A stretch of 64,000 nt of DNA from Pomacea canaliculata (Eukaryota > Mollusca > Gastropoda > Architaenioglossa > Ampullariidae). The stretch is from positions 1,293,525 to 1,357,524 of the forward strand of contig NC_037593.1 of NCBI RefSeq assembly GCF_003073045.1, written 5' to 3'. Numbering within the stretch: the first letter of the stretch is position 1; each line of letters begins with the position of its first letter. Below are positions 48,462 to 60,361 of the stretch, one piece after another. The notes under the pieces are model-generated. The model was not told the origin of the DNA. It made no database searches and saw only the letters and a program-made list of their open reading frames with translations. The position numbers and the translations under genes were made by a program.

Positions 48462-49301
48462 CTATTGATCAGAATCTGAATCTATACGATCCAAAACATG
48501 ATAGTTAAAACGTACTCGATTTTCTAAAAAGATGGCACTGCTATGTCTAGTATGTCTCTGAGATACAAAACAAATGCAGCAGTTTTTTTCCACCATCTTG
48601 CCCAGCAGAAGCCACAGACAAATTATTATCATAAAGTTAATTGCACCGTGCCATGTAAAAAAGAGTGAAAACAACATCATATTTGAGTTTCTTGTTTCCT
48701 CATCTCCAGAGGGCAAACCAGAATCAGTCAGTAGGGATATGTGTAAAAACCAGGTACCCTGAAGAAGGAGCAGAAAACTTCTCATTACAGAGCATAATAC
48801 CTGTTTTGGCCAAATTGCTTCTAACATAGTAAAAAGCAGGCAACCTATTGCCCCATATGCTGTCACAGAAAAAATGGTCGATTTTGGCTGAATACTGAAT
48901 TGTGCACGAGAGAGCAGAATAGTTGCTTCTGCTGCAAACAAGAGGGCCAGACCAGCATAGCCTACATGCTGGTAAAATGACCTTTGACCCCATTTGGCAA
49001 GTATGTCCATAACCCCTGAAAAAAGCAAAAAGACAAAAATAGTTCCCAACTCTGTATTGGACAGGAAGACATCTTCATAATAGCCTGTATCAAATGAATA
49101 CTCTCCAAGAGCAAAGATGCTAGCAAGGATGACTTTGCACACTCCATCAACAGGCCAAGACTTGCCGTTAGCGCTGAGTGAACTGTAGTAATCAGTGTGA
49201 TGCTGGCGACAGTGGTAGTACTGTATGGTGGTCTGTGTGATCCACCACAGGGAAAGGAGAATGAAATAGGCTCCAGCCACTGCTACACCGATGTGCAACA
49301 T
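48462..49301 (-). CDS. TMEM45-like (DUF716) multipass membrane protein
   Basis: A single long exon with about seven hydrophobic segments. Family marks include GAYFILLSLWW near the start, a QGTWFLHISLL segment, and FFTWHGAINFMIIICLWLLL near the end, as in TMEM45A/B. The start chosen is the ATG at 49301 (279 aa), because the following LHIGVAVAGAYF lines up with the family's usual N-terminus. The frame stays open to the exon's 5' edge at 49362, where TTTGCTTTCAG is a good 3' splice site, so an upstream, probably untranslated, exon is likely; ATGGCGGG near 49690 marks a possible start-site region. The C-terminal tail of about 40 residues is hydrophilic and ends in acidic DSDSDQ. The function of this family is poorly defined. 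Convergent with MORN3. Confidence 0.85.
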   Translation of the reverse strand: MLHIGVAVAGAYFILLSLWWITQTTIQYYHCRQHHTDYYSSLSANGKSWPVDGVCKVILASIFALGEYSFDTGYYEDVFLSNTELGTIFVFLLFSGVMDILAKWGQRSFYQHVGYAGLALLFAAEATILLSRAQFSIQPKSTIFSVTAYGAIGCLLFTMLEAIWPKQVLCSVMRSFLLLLQGTWFLHISLLTDSGLPSGDEETRNSNMMLFSLFFTWHGAINFMIIICLWLLLGKMVEKNCCICFVSQRHTRHSSAIFLENRVRFNYHVLDRIDSDSDQ

Positions 49302-49361
49302 TTTGTCTATTTTGGTTGTGTGTGGTTCATCCTGATCAAGATAGCCGGCTTCTCTTCGCAA

Positions 49362-50165
49362 CCTGAAAGCAAAACAGATTTATAGAAATTCATCAAATTT
49401 ATACCTCAACGGTTTGTTACCATCTTTTTTATTTTTATGTATGCAAAGGAGGATTCTAACTGGAACACAAATTCGGACTGAAATTCTGCATTAGGTGTTA
49501 AACATATATTTCCTTAGCTTTCAGTATCTGTATTCTTGCATTTGTACAAATAAAGTTGTAAACAGCCCATGAATATTTACTACGAAGATTTTCAACCATC
49601 TCACGATGCTTAAGTAACTCAGACCGCTTTAAGTAAAACATGAAAAATAATTTTTTTTATTCTTGCCTGTTCAGTCATAACTTGTCAGAAATCCCGCCAT
49701 ATTCTGTGCCGAAAAACAGCGAAGTCCCAGAACACCAGCAGACACTAATCGCTGCTAAGTTCTATGGTGAATTTCGGTGAGGCGTGCTTCTGGATCTCGA
49801 GTAAGCAATGAACTCATTAATACACAAAACACTTCTGACTACTATATACGGGTTTGACACAGGCCGCCATTGCACTTCCGTCGACACTTCCGCTTCCGTT
49901 TCGTCTGCTTTAATATTTCGTCTGCTTCACCCACGGACTTTGATTCTCCATAGCGCGTTACTATTTCTTCTGATCCACTGCTTCTTTCTCACGATCTTCT
50001 CTTATCTACGACTGTAAATAAAATTGTATTCTTGCTCCCACTCTATAACCGTCAACAGTTGTTAGTACGCCGCGATGCAATAAAGTAGTGTCATGTCTTA
50101 CAGACGCACACACATATATAAACAAGGCCGCGCACATGCATCTTCACCCGTATTCTATAAGGCTG
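49362..50165. other. 5' region of the TMEM45-like gene and gap to the Kazal gene
   Basis: Contains the likely intron, 5' untranslated exon and promoter of the TMEM45-like gene (CpG-rich, about 49690-49950). An open frame at 49808-50017 on the plus strand has no recognised domain. Confidence 0.4.
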
Positions 50166-50174
50166 GTCACATGC

Positions 50175-50180
50175 TTTATT
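50175..50180 (-). terminator. Kazal gene poly(A) signal
   Basis: AATAAA on the minus strand, at the end of a probable 3' untranslated exon that starts at 50334 after TTGTGTTTCAG. Confidence 0.6.
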
Positions 50181-50528
50181 TCTAGAATACAATAAATGCC
50201 TACATCATGCGGCCTCCAGGTAGGACTATTGACAAACTGGGATCAAGGTGAAAGTCACGTCTGTCTCGACTGGCTGGTCAGGCTGGACACGAGTCTGGAG
50301 CCACCCCTCTACCCGCTTCGCCGCTAATTGTGGTCTGAAACACAAGAAGTTTGCAAGTCATCGATGCAAGTCTTGGGATGTCATGTTATGCCTTCCACAG
50401 CATGCCCTGTTGTGTGGGTGAGAAGTACAGCACTTCGCCGCCATAAACTGAGTTCATAACTTGCGACCTAAAATTTTATTATTTGTGCCGCACAAGCTTA
50501 AAACTTACCTTATCGTTTTGCAGACCCA

Positions 50529-52238
50529 CTAGAGGCTAGGACAGGCTTGGTAGTCAACGATCGTCAAACTGCTATTGTGACATCGTTGCGATTCAAACAG
50601 GCACCTGTGACACGGTGACAATCATTGCCTTGTCATCATGCTAACTTTTGTAGTTAGATATGTCACGACACTATTTTGTTTCTACAGAATATCAACCCCA
50701 CCCAATTTCTCTCTCTCACACACACACACACACGCACACACACAGACGCACGAATGAATGTATTCTGGTCATAGGATTCGCTTTTTAAAATTATAAATAT
50801 CTTTTGTTAAAGTCATCGAAGCGCTGTACAACATCGATGTGATAGCAGGCACTAACAGAGAACAGCAAGACCTTATCAACAGACTGACAGTTCAAACGCT
50901 CATGAAATGGAGACTCGCACCGACAAGAAAACAGTTATTGCTTCTGAATATTTCAATAGCCCTCGATGGTGAAAGAATAAAAACTCTTGAATCTCTCACT
51001 CACAAATTGAGGTAGGTATGGCCATTCGAGGCGCACACCACCTCCCGGTCGTCCCCGCAGACCAGCGTCTGGCAGAAGAACTCGTAAGTTCCGTGGGCCC
51101 CCGGGACTCGGGTGCTCTGTACCACGTGACCCGTTTCACACACCCCAGTGTGAGCGATGTGCAGGTTGCGAAGCTGGCAGTGAGCCTTGCTGAACTCGCA
51201 CCTGAAGACAGACGTGACACGTGACAATAGGACAACCCTCACACTCGACAACGTCAGCCTTGTACAGTATGCGGTCAAGGTCACTCGTGGTCACGTGGTG
51301 CGTTGTTTATTATATATACTAAGGGGATCTTTTATACTGGTTTTACAAGATGAACTGACCAGCTGTGGTCACTTACAAAGTGTTGTTACAACGTGAGCTT
51401 ACATGTTGTTGTAGGTGATGCCGTCGGTGCCACATTGCTGGTCTAGCTGGAAGTAGTCGTCGCAGTGGTAACCGCTGATGATGCGACACACACTGTCTAA
51501 CGTGCTGACAGTCGGAGCAAGACTGGACACTGACACTGGCAAGAATCAGAAAGACAGGGAATCGTGTATTAGGTAGAGGATAAGGCCAGTGTCAGTCGTG
51601 TAGAGGTGGTCAGCTGACTGCCACAGTGTCATTCATGTCGACCATGGAAATCTACCACATCTACAGTCTAGTATGCTACCAGTGGCTCCACATGATTAAA
51701 CAAAAGTCTAGTAGGAAGAAGAAATAGCGATGTATTTTTACTTCCTAGAGTAACCATGGACAAGGTGGTGACGGCCATGTGAAGTAAAGATTGTCAAAGG
51801 TGTGTTGGTCCACTGTGTCACAGGACACATCATCACAGAGCCTCCTGCCTTACATTCGGTAACCTTGCCATGACGATAATTCATTCATTTAAATGCAGAA
51901 TTCTTACTGTAAAGATAACTGTTGACCCGGGCTGGGTGTGTCGGATGGCGATCATTGAAGTATTTTTGTATTATGATTGTGTCAGATAAAGGTCAGTTTA
52001 CATTATAAGTGTGTATGGTGTGGTTTGTCACGTCCGGTGTACGTGTGTATGGCATGGTTTGCCATATCTGGTTAATGTGTATTCCATGGCTAAAATGTGT
52101 ATGGCATACTGCTTCGTGTCTGGTTCACGTGTCTATGGCTTGATTTTTCATGTCATTACACATTACAGACTGTACATCGTCAACAGACTCACCCAGGGGC
52201 AGCAACACCAGCAGGCTAACTGCTGCAAACGCGACCAT
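50529..52238 (-). CDS. Secreted two-domain Kazal serine protease inhibitor
   Basis: Exons: 52238-52193 (signal peptide MVAFAAVSLLVLLPLG), 51535-51403, 51201-51004 and 50604-50529. They total 453 nt (150 aa), phases 1, 2, 2. Domain 1 runs from CRIISGYHC through CGTDGITYNNMCEFSKAHC to GVC. Domain 2 runs from CQTLVCGDDREVVC through ASNGHTYLNLC and LFESQRC to a final Cys four residues before the stop (QACPSL). Each has the six Kazal cysteines and a TY-x-N-x-C core. Such proteins bind and block serine proteases outside the cell, in defence, digestion or venom; the target cannot be told here. Both domains are split at the same place, a phase 2 intron just before the fourth Cys. A donor (GTAAGT) only 20 nt after the stop leads to a separate 3' untranslated exon. 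Confidence 0.92.
50706..50748. repeat. (CA)n microsatellite
   Basis: An interrupted CA-dinucleotide tract in the last coding intron of the Kazal gene. Confidence 0.8.
52005..52145. repeat. Diverged ~40-bp tandem repeat
   Basis: Units of GTGTGTATGGCATGGTTTG followed by CATRTCYGGTT recur three to four times in intron 1 of the Kazal gene. Confidence 0.6.
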
Positions 52239-52256
52239 CCTGCTGGTGAAAGTGGT

Positions 52257-52366
52257 GGTCAGTACCGCACAGGTAGTAAGTCAGTACCGCACTGGTGGTG
52301 GTCAGTACTACACTGGTAGTAAGTCAGTACCGCACTTGTTGTGGTCAGTACCGCACAGGTGGTGAG
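52257..52366. repeat. 21-22-bp tandem repeat, five copies
   Basis: Units GTCAGTACCGCACTGGTGGTG alternate with GTCAGTACCGCACWGGTAGTAA, giving a 43-bp dimeric period. The array starts about 20 bp upstream of the Kazal start codon, so it lies in its 5' untranslated or promoter region. Confidence 0.85.
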
Positions 52367-52369
52367 ACC

Positions 52370-55300
52370 AGACTACCCGGCACGTCGTTACCTGTACACA
52401 GGCCAACAGTGTGCGTATCTTCCTTGACTGATCACGCGGGTGGCGAGGTAGGGAGCCCTCCAGACAAACTGATAAGGGAGTGGAGAGGAAATGAAAAACG
52501 AATGTTTCTCTCGCATGAGAAGGTAACATCTGGTTAGGAAAATATGTGAATGAACACACAGAACTTCATCTGTGACTGGAAGAAGACACCACCATGTCTG
52601 TCACGACTCACTTTTGACTACACGCGGACAGCATCGACAATCCGTGTTCTTCCTCTCAACACAGCATTGAGACCTGCCAGTGGGCTTCCCCTCACAGACT
52701 TTATGCTCACCACAAGACTACTTATGAATTTCTTGAGTTTTTTTCCCCTGTAAGAAATGTGGACTAAGCAACCAGTGGGTTCCACACCACAGTCAAACCA
52801 GGCTCCACCAAGAGGCGAACTCGGCTGTTGCCTGAGGTGCAAGCACTGAAAAGCATTGATATCACAGAAATGATCTGCATCTGTTTCTTTCTTCTTTTTT
52901 TTTTTTAAAGAAACGAATAATGTTAGAACAGTGTGTACATTGTACTTCATACTGGCGTACAAACCCGAACACAATAGATGCGCCGGTTCGATATCCATGT
53001 GGCGCATCGAACTTCCCCTATTTGAATCTGCAAACAACGATGCATAAATACAGAACTCACTAGTCACTTTAGTTTTGTTCCTTGATATGGATTTCTTCTT
53101 GTTTTTGTGTATCTGACTGAAAGAGGTGAAGTACAAATGAATCCAGGCCTATGCGATGCCAAAGAGGATTGTCACAGTTTGACTTGTGAGCACTAACACA
53201 GAGCAGTGGAAGGATTCCAAAGCCTAAAATCAAACTCAGAGAAGTTCTAATCTTCGTTTTCCAATATAAATTACTAGTGTAATTATACTGTAATTATAAA
53301 CATAGGAAGATACTGTAACACATATTTGCGATGTCGCTTAGAAAATTACTGAGCCGTCCACTCTCTGTTGACAATGAAGAACACGATTTCGCAAAACAGA
53401 AATTTATTAAAAATTATCTACAAGATAAACTATGCTACAAGAAAGATTGGTTTGACTGGCCGACAAATCACTTAAGCTTCATTTTAATGACCAGAACATA
53501 AAATATAATTCATGTCTTTATTGGGGGCGCAACACTTGTCTTTCGCAACATTGCCCCGCACCGTCCCTGAACACACTGAGTACAACACAATGGCAATAAG
53601 CTACCCGAGTTTCTTTATAAGGGTGGCAGACACTGAACACAGAATACACAATAATCACCCCTGGAATCATAAGTTGCAAACACAGACTTACATAGAGATC
53701 ATAGAACTCTGGGGTTGCAACATTCGGGTTCGAAACCATTAAATGAAGACTTTATACCTCTAGGAACAAACATAACAGTAAACTTGTTCTTATTAAAAAA
53801 ACAACAACAATTAAATTCAGTCAACATGTCAGAAAATACTTACATAGTCTAAGTGAGGTCTCAATGGCCAATTCAAACATAGTATTGAAAAACATTATGT
53901 GTAACCACTAAAACACATGAAGAAATGACAACAAGGCTCGATCTGATGGAGAAATGATTGTAAATAAAGTAATTAAACCGTTTTGTAAAATTGTTTTAGC
54001 TGGTGGTTCAACTTTTCTTTGAGAAACAATGTTAAATAACTAAAAGCACTCAGAAACACAAGAAAGTCTCCGAGCTTCTTAATTCCAGGAAGCAGGTGGA
54101 GGACCATTGACAAGGGATGTTAGCCGTCGTGACAGGAGGGTACAGAGGGGGGGACTAGGGGGAGTGGGGTTGAGAGAGGCAGCAAGGAGGTTGCTTGTGG
54201 TCTGCAGTCAGACTTTCCTCCCACTGAGCTGGCAGCTTGTCCGTCCATCCATCCAGCTATTTCAGCAGCAGGGATGAGGCCGGCCAGAAAAGAGGCTTGT
54301 CTCAAGGAGGGATCGCGAGTGCTGGTGTCAGGGGAGTCGGCCTGACAAACAGAAGGTGGCGACAGGAAGCGGTGGCTGCTGGGAATTGATGGAGACCTTT
54401 GTTGTGGTGCTCTAGCATGCTTGCTCGCGCTCACCCGGGATTCCGCCCTTCACCAACACACGCGCATTTCACGCAGTCCTTAGAAATCGGAGATTGGCAA
54501 TTATCGAAATAAAAAACAAGTCTGGATTTCCCTTTGGTTTGTTGGGTCCAACCGCTCTCTCGTTCCCCCACCCCACCACCACCCCGACTAGTTAACTAGT
54601 TCCACCTCTTGCCAGGCAGCCCCAGTCGATGGTCTGGACGCCATCCCGGTGAAGCTACACCCGTCAACAAGTGGGGACTGGAGAGAGAAGTGGGTAGGTA
54701 CACAGGAACACAATAACAATATTCTCTATACCATTATATTTCATTATATGATAGTATATGCTAAATTTGACGGAATCACATTAAATTGTAAAATAGTATG
54801 TATCAGAGCGATGCTCTATTATTGCATTCTCAATATTTAGCATTTAAGACAATTTGTAAGATAAAAAGATAATCTTGTTATAGTGTTAAACTACAACAAT
54901 GTCAGAAAATGAGAGTTTTTGTTTCCAGAGGATCAACATCAACATCAGCTGTTTACAGTCGAAACATCAAGAGTCGCTTCGCTTTGTTGGCGGTGATGTT
55001 ATGAGGACGTAGTGACTGTCACGTACTAACGTCAAGTAAACGTTGGCTGTCCAACGTTCGCTAGTGTGGTCACAAGACTGACGACCACGTGATCTCACGG
55101 TTGGTTGCTGTGTAGTGAAGCTTGGCATAGCTGCTCTTCGTCTGCTTCAACAACAGCTAGGCATGGTGATAGTTTTTTTTTTGAAGATTCAAGAAGTGGT
55201 ATTGGAAACATGTACACGTCCATTGACAGGACAAGAACTTTTTGTCAGGTGGAGTGTCAATGAAAAGCTGGTAAACAGAAACATTCCGTGAATACCCATT

Positions 55301-55586
55301 AACCGGTCAACATGACGGTTATAGAAAACGCTAATTACTTTGGTCAAACCTTCGTCCATGCTGACGAGTGCCTCTAAATAAACCGAATGTAGCTTGTTAC
55401 AAGAAAATTTTTCTAAACTTGTTAGTACATAAACTTGCACGTTGTGCAATATGAACAATACTTCAGATTCGTCTCTGACATCGCCTTCATCACAGAACCA
55501 CGTGTCGTCCTCATCACAGAATAACTTCGTGTCTCCGAGGTCTTAAAATCTGAGTGATACCAAGTGTGCAGCATGTAATCTGTAAT
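52370..55586. other. Kazal to sulfotransferase intergenic region
   Basis: No gene is recognised. Open frames at 52618-53136 (minus), 53512-53742 (plus) and 54120-54434 (minus) lack domains and splice support. GC and CpG rise at 54100-54660. A CACGTG E-box near 55087 may belong to the sulfotransferase promoter. Confidence 0.45.
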
Positions 55587-55690
55587 CTGGACATGAACAG
55601 GTGGCTGCTAGACTGGACATGAACAGGTGGCTGCTAGACTGGACATGAATACGTGGCTGCTAGACTGGACATGAACAGGTGGCTGCCAGG
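55587..55690. repeat. 26-bp tandem repeat, four copies
   Basis: CTGGACATGAACAGGTGGCT plus GCTAGA is repeated four times in perfect 26-bp register, just upstream of the sulfotransferase start. Each unit carries an ATG. A good 3' splice site (GATTGTTGCAG, ending at 55726) lies between the array and the start codon, so the array is probably intronic. Confidence 0.95.
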
Positions 55691-55731
55691 AGGGACAAGC
55701 TGACCAGCAGGTTGCTGATTGTTGCAGGGCC

Positions 55732-58700
55732 ATGACGCAGGTACGGGTTGCAGATGGCGCGGGACAGTCGCTGCGGTTCCTGGAAGTCCGAGGATTCATG
55801 TACCCAGACTTCCCCATTGAGTCCATTCGGGGTGTCCCCCAACTAGCCATACACGCTGATGACGTCATTATTTGTGCGTACCCGAAATCCGGTAAGTTTT
55901 GCCCCACGAATGCACAGCACACTCAACGCACCGGGTGAGAGAAGATCGTAAACACACTCACACACACACGCGCGCACGCACAATATACAAGCATACATAT
56001 TAAAGATCAGGCTACTTATTATTAGAGTGTGAGGCAAATTCCTGGGAGAAACAGATTACTTTTTTGTAGAAGTTTTCCGCAGATTTACAGAGAATTTTCC
56101 AGCGTGTAGAAGTTTCCACTAGCTCTGTAGGACAGCTATCGCGGTGCTGATTGTCACGTGACTGTAGTCACAGTCATCTTACATTGATGAGAATCCCAGT
56201 GTCTGCGAATGTCCGCTTGACCCAACTCTTGGTCAGTGATGGTTATGTCTACAATATTTCATACACAAACCCACTCACCTCAGTCTTACCTGTGTCTGAC
56301 TACAGGTACCCATTGGCTGTGGGAGATCGCACGACACCTGGTGGCTGTTGGCTGCCAGAGAGACTCAAGTCACGAAGGTACCCGGATGTTGGAATGTAAC
56401 GTGATATAACAACAATATTATTTTGCTCCTGGCTTATATGAGAGATCACTAGACAGATGATATATCAGGATTATTCCTGTCTTGATTTCGTGTCAGCAAA
56501 CCAGCCTCGCAGCAGTCTTGACCACCTGCCCGCTTTACCTGTCCGAGAGAAAGACGACGGCATGCTGGAGATGATGGACCACTCACAGCTGGACCATCAC
56601 CCGTCGCCGCGCGTGCTCAACACCCACGTCCACTTCCACCAGCTCCCTCGCCAGGTCTGTTTTTATGTTTAGTCACACGGCTCCCTCCATAGGTGTTGAC
56701 TTGTAGAAGCAGTCGCTGGCTCCCTTGTCAGGTCTCCTTACAGCCAACTCACACCCAAAACACGGCGCTGCATGTTGTGTGCATGAATACAATGTCGTGT
56801 CTAGTCCCTTCAACTCTTTTGCTTCTTTATTGAAGGTTGTTCTCAAATATGTTTCCATATTCTGTTTACTAATCAAGTATTTAGATTAGTACTGCTGTAG
56901 ACATATTTGTCGTCTGTAATCAAGGCTGTTGTCTCTCACCCTGACGGTGTTGTAGCTTGCATCACAAGGACGGCCATGATGGTAGCAAACACTTCACCTG
57001 TCATATAAACAATGAAAGATGTAGCTTGCAATTTACTTTTCTTTGATTTTCTCTCTCTCACACTCTCTGGTTGCCAGGTGTTGTCAAGCGGGTGTCGGGT
57101 GGTGCTGCTCACCCGGGACCCTCGTGACGTAGCGGTGTCGTACTACAACCACCATCGCAAGCTGAGCGACTTGTACGACTACCACGGGGACTGGTCGCAC
57201 TACCTCCCACTCTTTCTCGACGGCAAACGTGAGTGCAACTCATCCTTTTGTGTGTGTGTGTGTGTGTGTGTTGTGTGTTGTGTGTTGTGTGTTGTGTGTT
57301 GTGTGTGTGTGTGTGTGTGAGTGAATAAACCACTTAATGCATCATTACGATGATCAAAGCTGTCAATATTTCACATGGAAAACGCAGTTATACATCTATA
57401 TGGGGTGTTCATACAGGTCGATATTCAGGTAGATATAGTTTTTATAAATTTGTCAAATGTATCGTGGATTCCCCCCATGTAATTAATCCCTGTATAGACT
57501 GTCTGACACTGTCTATACTGTTTATGTTAAGAATCACTAGGATGGTCCTTGTAACGGATCTGTTTTGCTGTCTTTCCAGCAGTTTTTTAATAGTTATGTA
57601 TAGCTTGTCCCTGTGACAAATCCCTGTGTTTACTGGTCCTGTACATAATCACCAAGATGTTTTGTTGTCTTTTCAGTCGATTATGGCAGCTGGTTCGAGT
57701 ATTATGCCTCGTGGTACCAAGGCCTGCGTGAAAATCCTGACCTCAAGGTTTTACAGCTGACCTATGAGGACATGAAACAGGTCTTTCTCTCTCTCTCCGT
57801 AAAAAAAGAACAGTGAACGCGCACACAAACACAAGCTTGCGCATGCTCATGGATTCAACAATATGTGTTGTTCCTTTTTTTTATCATTTGGTATATGGTA
57901 TCAACGTGCAAACACTGCGTCATTAAAGGTCTAGTTGGATACAATTTTTCTTTCTCATGACTTTGTAAAGCTCAGAAGGTAAATGTCTTCCCCTAACCTG
58001 TTCGATCGTTGGGGAGGGAGGTGGTTCTAGACCACATTTTCTCTCTGGGCCAACTATATGCGAGGGCTATACCCATCTCCTTCCCTTTGCTGTCCTATTT
58101 TCCCCTAACCCTGTGGAGTCAGGTACTCGTTCAAAATAGTTGGGTCGACGTGGTGGAAAGCTCGCTGCGCCATACGGGTATAGAACCGGAGAGCATCAAG
58201 GTTGAGACACCAGTGTTATAAGCAGACAGATTCTCTTTGCTCTGTCTAAAAGGTCGGCTATCTTCCTCCGTCTATCCTGACATCAGCATTGTTGACCTTT
58301 GGCAGACAGCTGACTATTTGACTGATAGCTGACTAATTGACTGATAGCTGACTAATTGACTGATAGCTGACTATTTGACTGATAGCTGACTAATTGACTG
58401 ATAGCTGACTAATTGACTGGTAGCTGACTAATTGACTGATAGCTGACTATTTGACTGGTAGCTGACGTTTTGGCTGATGACTATATCTCTCTCGCTGAAT
58501 TATTGCCGTCATTGCCCTCGCTGTGGTTCTCTCTGCAGGATTCCTGTGGTGGCATCAAGAAACTGGCCACCTTCCTGGACATCAACTGCTGTAGCGAGAC
58601 GCTGCGTCTTATAGACCACGTCTGTAGTTTCGACAGCATGCGACAGACCAAAGGTCACATGGAGGTGGACACGGCCGGCCAGCCGATCATGTACCGCAAA

Positions 58701-59249
58701 GGTGAGTGGAAGCAACCAAAATTACCTTTGTGGTCAGTGCGGTACCACCAACGCTCTGTTGTAATGCGAAGAGAACAGATAAACCTATTCCTGATTCAGT
58801 CACTTTCAAAATATGTTGTTCATGTACACCAAAGGTATAACGACAGTTGGCGAAACAATCATGTCACAAAAAATTAATTAAGATCGATCGCCTGCAAAAT
58901 TAAAGACTTCTTGGGGTTTTTTAAAAGTCACATCAACTCAAACCACGTTGATTGTTCATAAAATAAGAACAAGCGAATATATTCATTAAGCAATGTGTTC
59001 ATCAAGTAAGAACTATACTGTTCATCAAAACAATTTGGTCATCCAATAAGAATAACTCCTGGTTTTTGCCCACCATGTCTGTCTCTGCTTTTCTTGTTTC
59101 TGGCTTCAGGCAACGTGGGCGACTGGCAGGAATGGTTCACCGTCAGTCAGGCGGAGACATTTGCTCGAGTCTATCGCCAGAACATCAGTCGCTGGAATCT
59201 CACAGCCTCTCCAGCGGCTCAGTACATCGCCAGTGTAGACCATCAGTAA
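55732..59249 (+). CDS. Cytosolic sulfotransferase (SULT family)
   Basis: Seven exons: 55732-55891, 56306-56377, 56497-56654, 57078-57228, 57677-57780, 58539-58701 and 59110-59249. They total 948 nt (315 aa) with matching phases. The enzyme moves a sulfonate from PAPS to a hydroxyl or amine acceptor in the cytosol. The 5'-phosphosulfate loop is YPKSGTHW (50-57), interrupted by intron 1. The catalytic base is His121 in LNTHVHFHQLP. The 3'-phosphate site is RDPRDVAVSYYNH (R143, S151). The C-terminal PAPS motif is RKGNVGDW (268-275), with intron 6 within its Gly codon. All key residues are present, so it should be active. Length is slightly above the ~295 of SULT1 because of a longer N-terminus and loop. 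The substrate cannot be assigned; invertebrate SULTs have expanded into many paralogues. Confidence 0.95.
57247..57320. repeat. (GT)n microsatellite with TGTGTTG variants
   Basis: A GT-dinucleotide run, then several TGTGTTG units, then GT again, starting about 18 bp after the donor of sulfotransferase exon 4. Confidence 0.95.
58308..58476. repeat. 19-bp tandem repeat, nine copies
   Basis: AGCTGACTAATTGACTGAT recurs at exact 19-bp steps from 58308 to 58460, with few substitutions. It lies in the intron before sulfotransferase exon 6, ending about 60 bp from its acceptor. Confidence 0.95.
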
Positions 59250-59400
59250 GCACACACAGTATGGACCATCAGTAAGAACGCAAAATGTGGACCATTAACA
59301 GTATGGACCATCAGTAAGCACATGCACACAGTCTGTACCATCAGTAATCATGAACAACATGGACTGTCAGTAAGAATATAAAGTGTGGACCACCAACGTC
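59236..59400. repeat. Tandem repeat spanning the sulfotransferase stop codon
   Basis: The block GTAGACCATCAGTAAG, which holds the last codons and the TAA, recurs six more times downstream as variants of GTATGGACCATCAGTAAG. Units vary from about 14 to 30 bp. Confidence 0.8.
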
Positions 59401-59994
59401 AGGTTATCGTCAAATCACATATTTCTGTACATCGCAGCTCAGGCCACCTTTTGTCACACTTTATCTTCTCCACTCTTGATGGAGAGCTCGCAACACTCGC
59501 TGACCGAACACGCTAGGAATTAAGAATGTCTCATTATATTTTCTTCTCGTCCCATCACCTTTAAGGAGGGGGGGGACTGTCCCAGTACAGTTTCCCCCCG
59601 ATACACGTGGATAATGTATCTGTCATGCTATTTGATCTACATGTCTACAGTTCATATTATTTATGTTTATGTATATTGAACTTTAAGTGACAATTGTGTA
59701 CTTGGGAGGAAATTTACTTCTCAGAGAAATGACCTGCACATGGACTTAGTAGTATATGGACGGAACTGTAGTATAGAGTATGTAATAAACTCCTAGTTTA
59801 TACCTAAACGGATTTTGTTTGCACTGTGTTTAATATATCCTTAACTAAAAGAGGCTTTAAAAAATGGCCCTCCACTGATCAAACTCATGTATCAACCATA
59901 TTAAAGCCAACTGATTTTTTTCCCACATAAAATTTCTCAGAAGAAACTACGCACAAGCCAGTCGATCGTTTTCACATAACATCGCATTAAGTCA
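59401..59994. other. Sulfotransferase 3' flank
   Basis: No gene is seen. AT-rich, with an AATAAA near 59782 that could end the sulfotransferase transcript. Confidence 0.4.
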
Positions 59995-60240
59995 GTCATC
60001 CATCATCCCTTGATCAGTATACCTGTCGCTGGGAGGGGTACATGGATATAGACACCGCAGCTGACAAGGCCTGCCACTCTTGTCCGTTTGGAGCAATAAT
60101 GAGGATCGAGGTACTGCAGAGGGCGACTAGTCCAGTCTTAGACTTAAACCAGTTAATTCTCCCTCTTGCCACCGCACGGAGTCGACCACCCTCCAATTGG
60201 AACTCCCGCCACCCATTTCATTGATAGACCAGGCGGGTGG
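59995..60240 (+). repeat. Dispersed repeat, copy 2
   Basis: Homologous to 12940-13170 in the same orientation. The shared parts include AGTCAGTC at the start, GCAGCTGACAAGGCCTGCCA and GACTAGTCCAGTCTT. The two copies are clearly diverged, so the family is not recent. Confidence 0.65.
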
Positions 60241-60361
60241 TTAGAGCGAGCATGCAGATGCGGTGGTCAAAGTAAGTGTAAAATATAATTATGAAATAAA
60301 TACATGTACATCGATATGCAAATGAAGACAAATAAGATTATTCATTTTGAAGATGGCATAT

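Noticed and set aside
50236-50334. Alternative last coding exon of the Kazal gene
   Set aside because: It can be read in frame from exon 3 but lacks the fourth and fifth cysteines; the exon at 50604-50529 restores a full Kazal pattern, so this is placed in the 3' untranslated region.
53512-53742. 76-codon plus-strand frame followed by GGTTCGAAACC (box B-like)
   Set aside because: No box A at the right distance, no cloverleaf, and no domain in the frame.
54120-54434. 104-codon Pro/Ser-rich minus-strand frame
   Set aside because: Compositionally biased, overlaps G-rich plus-strand DNA, and no splice partner was found.
54587-54600. Palindrome ACTAGTTAACTAGT
   Set aside because: A 14-bp perfect palindrome, but isolated and without repeats or a known site.
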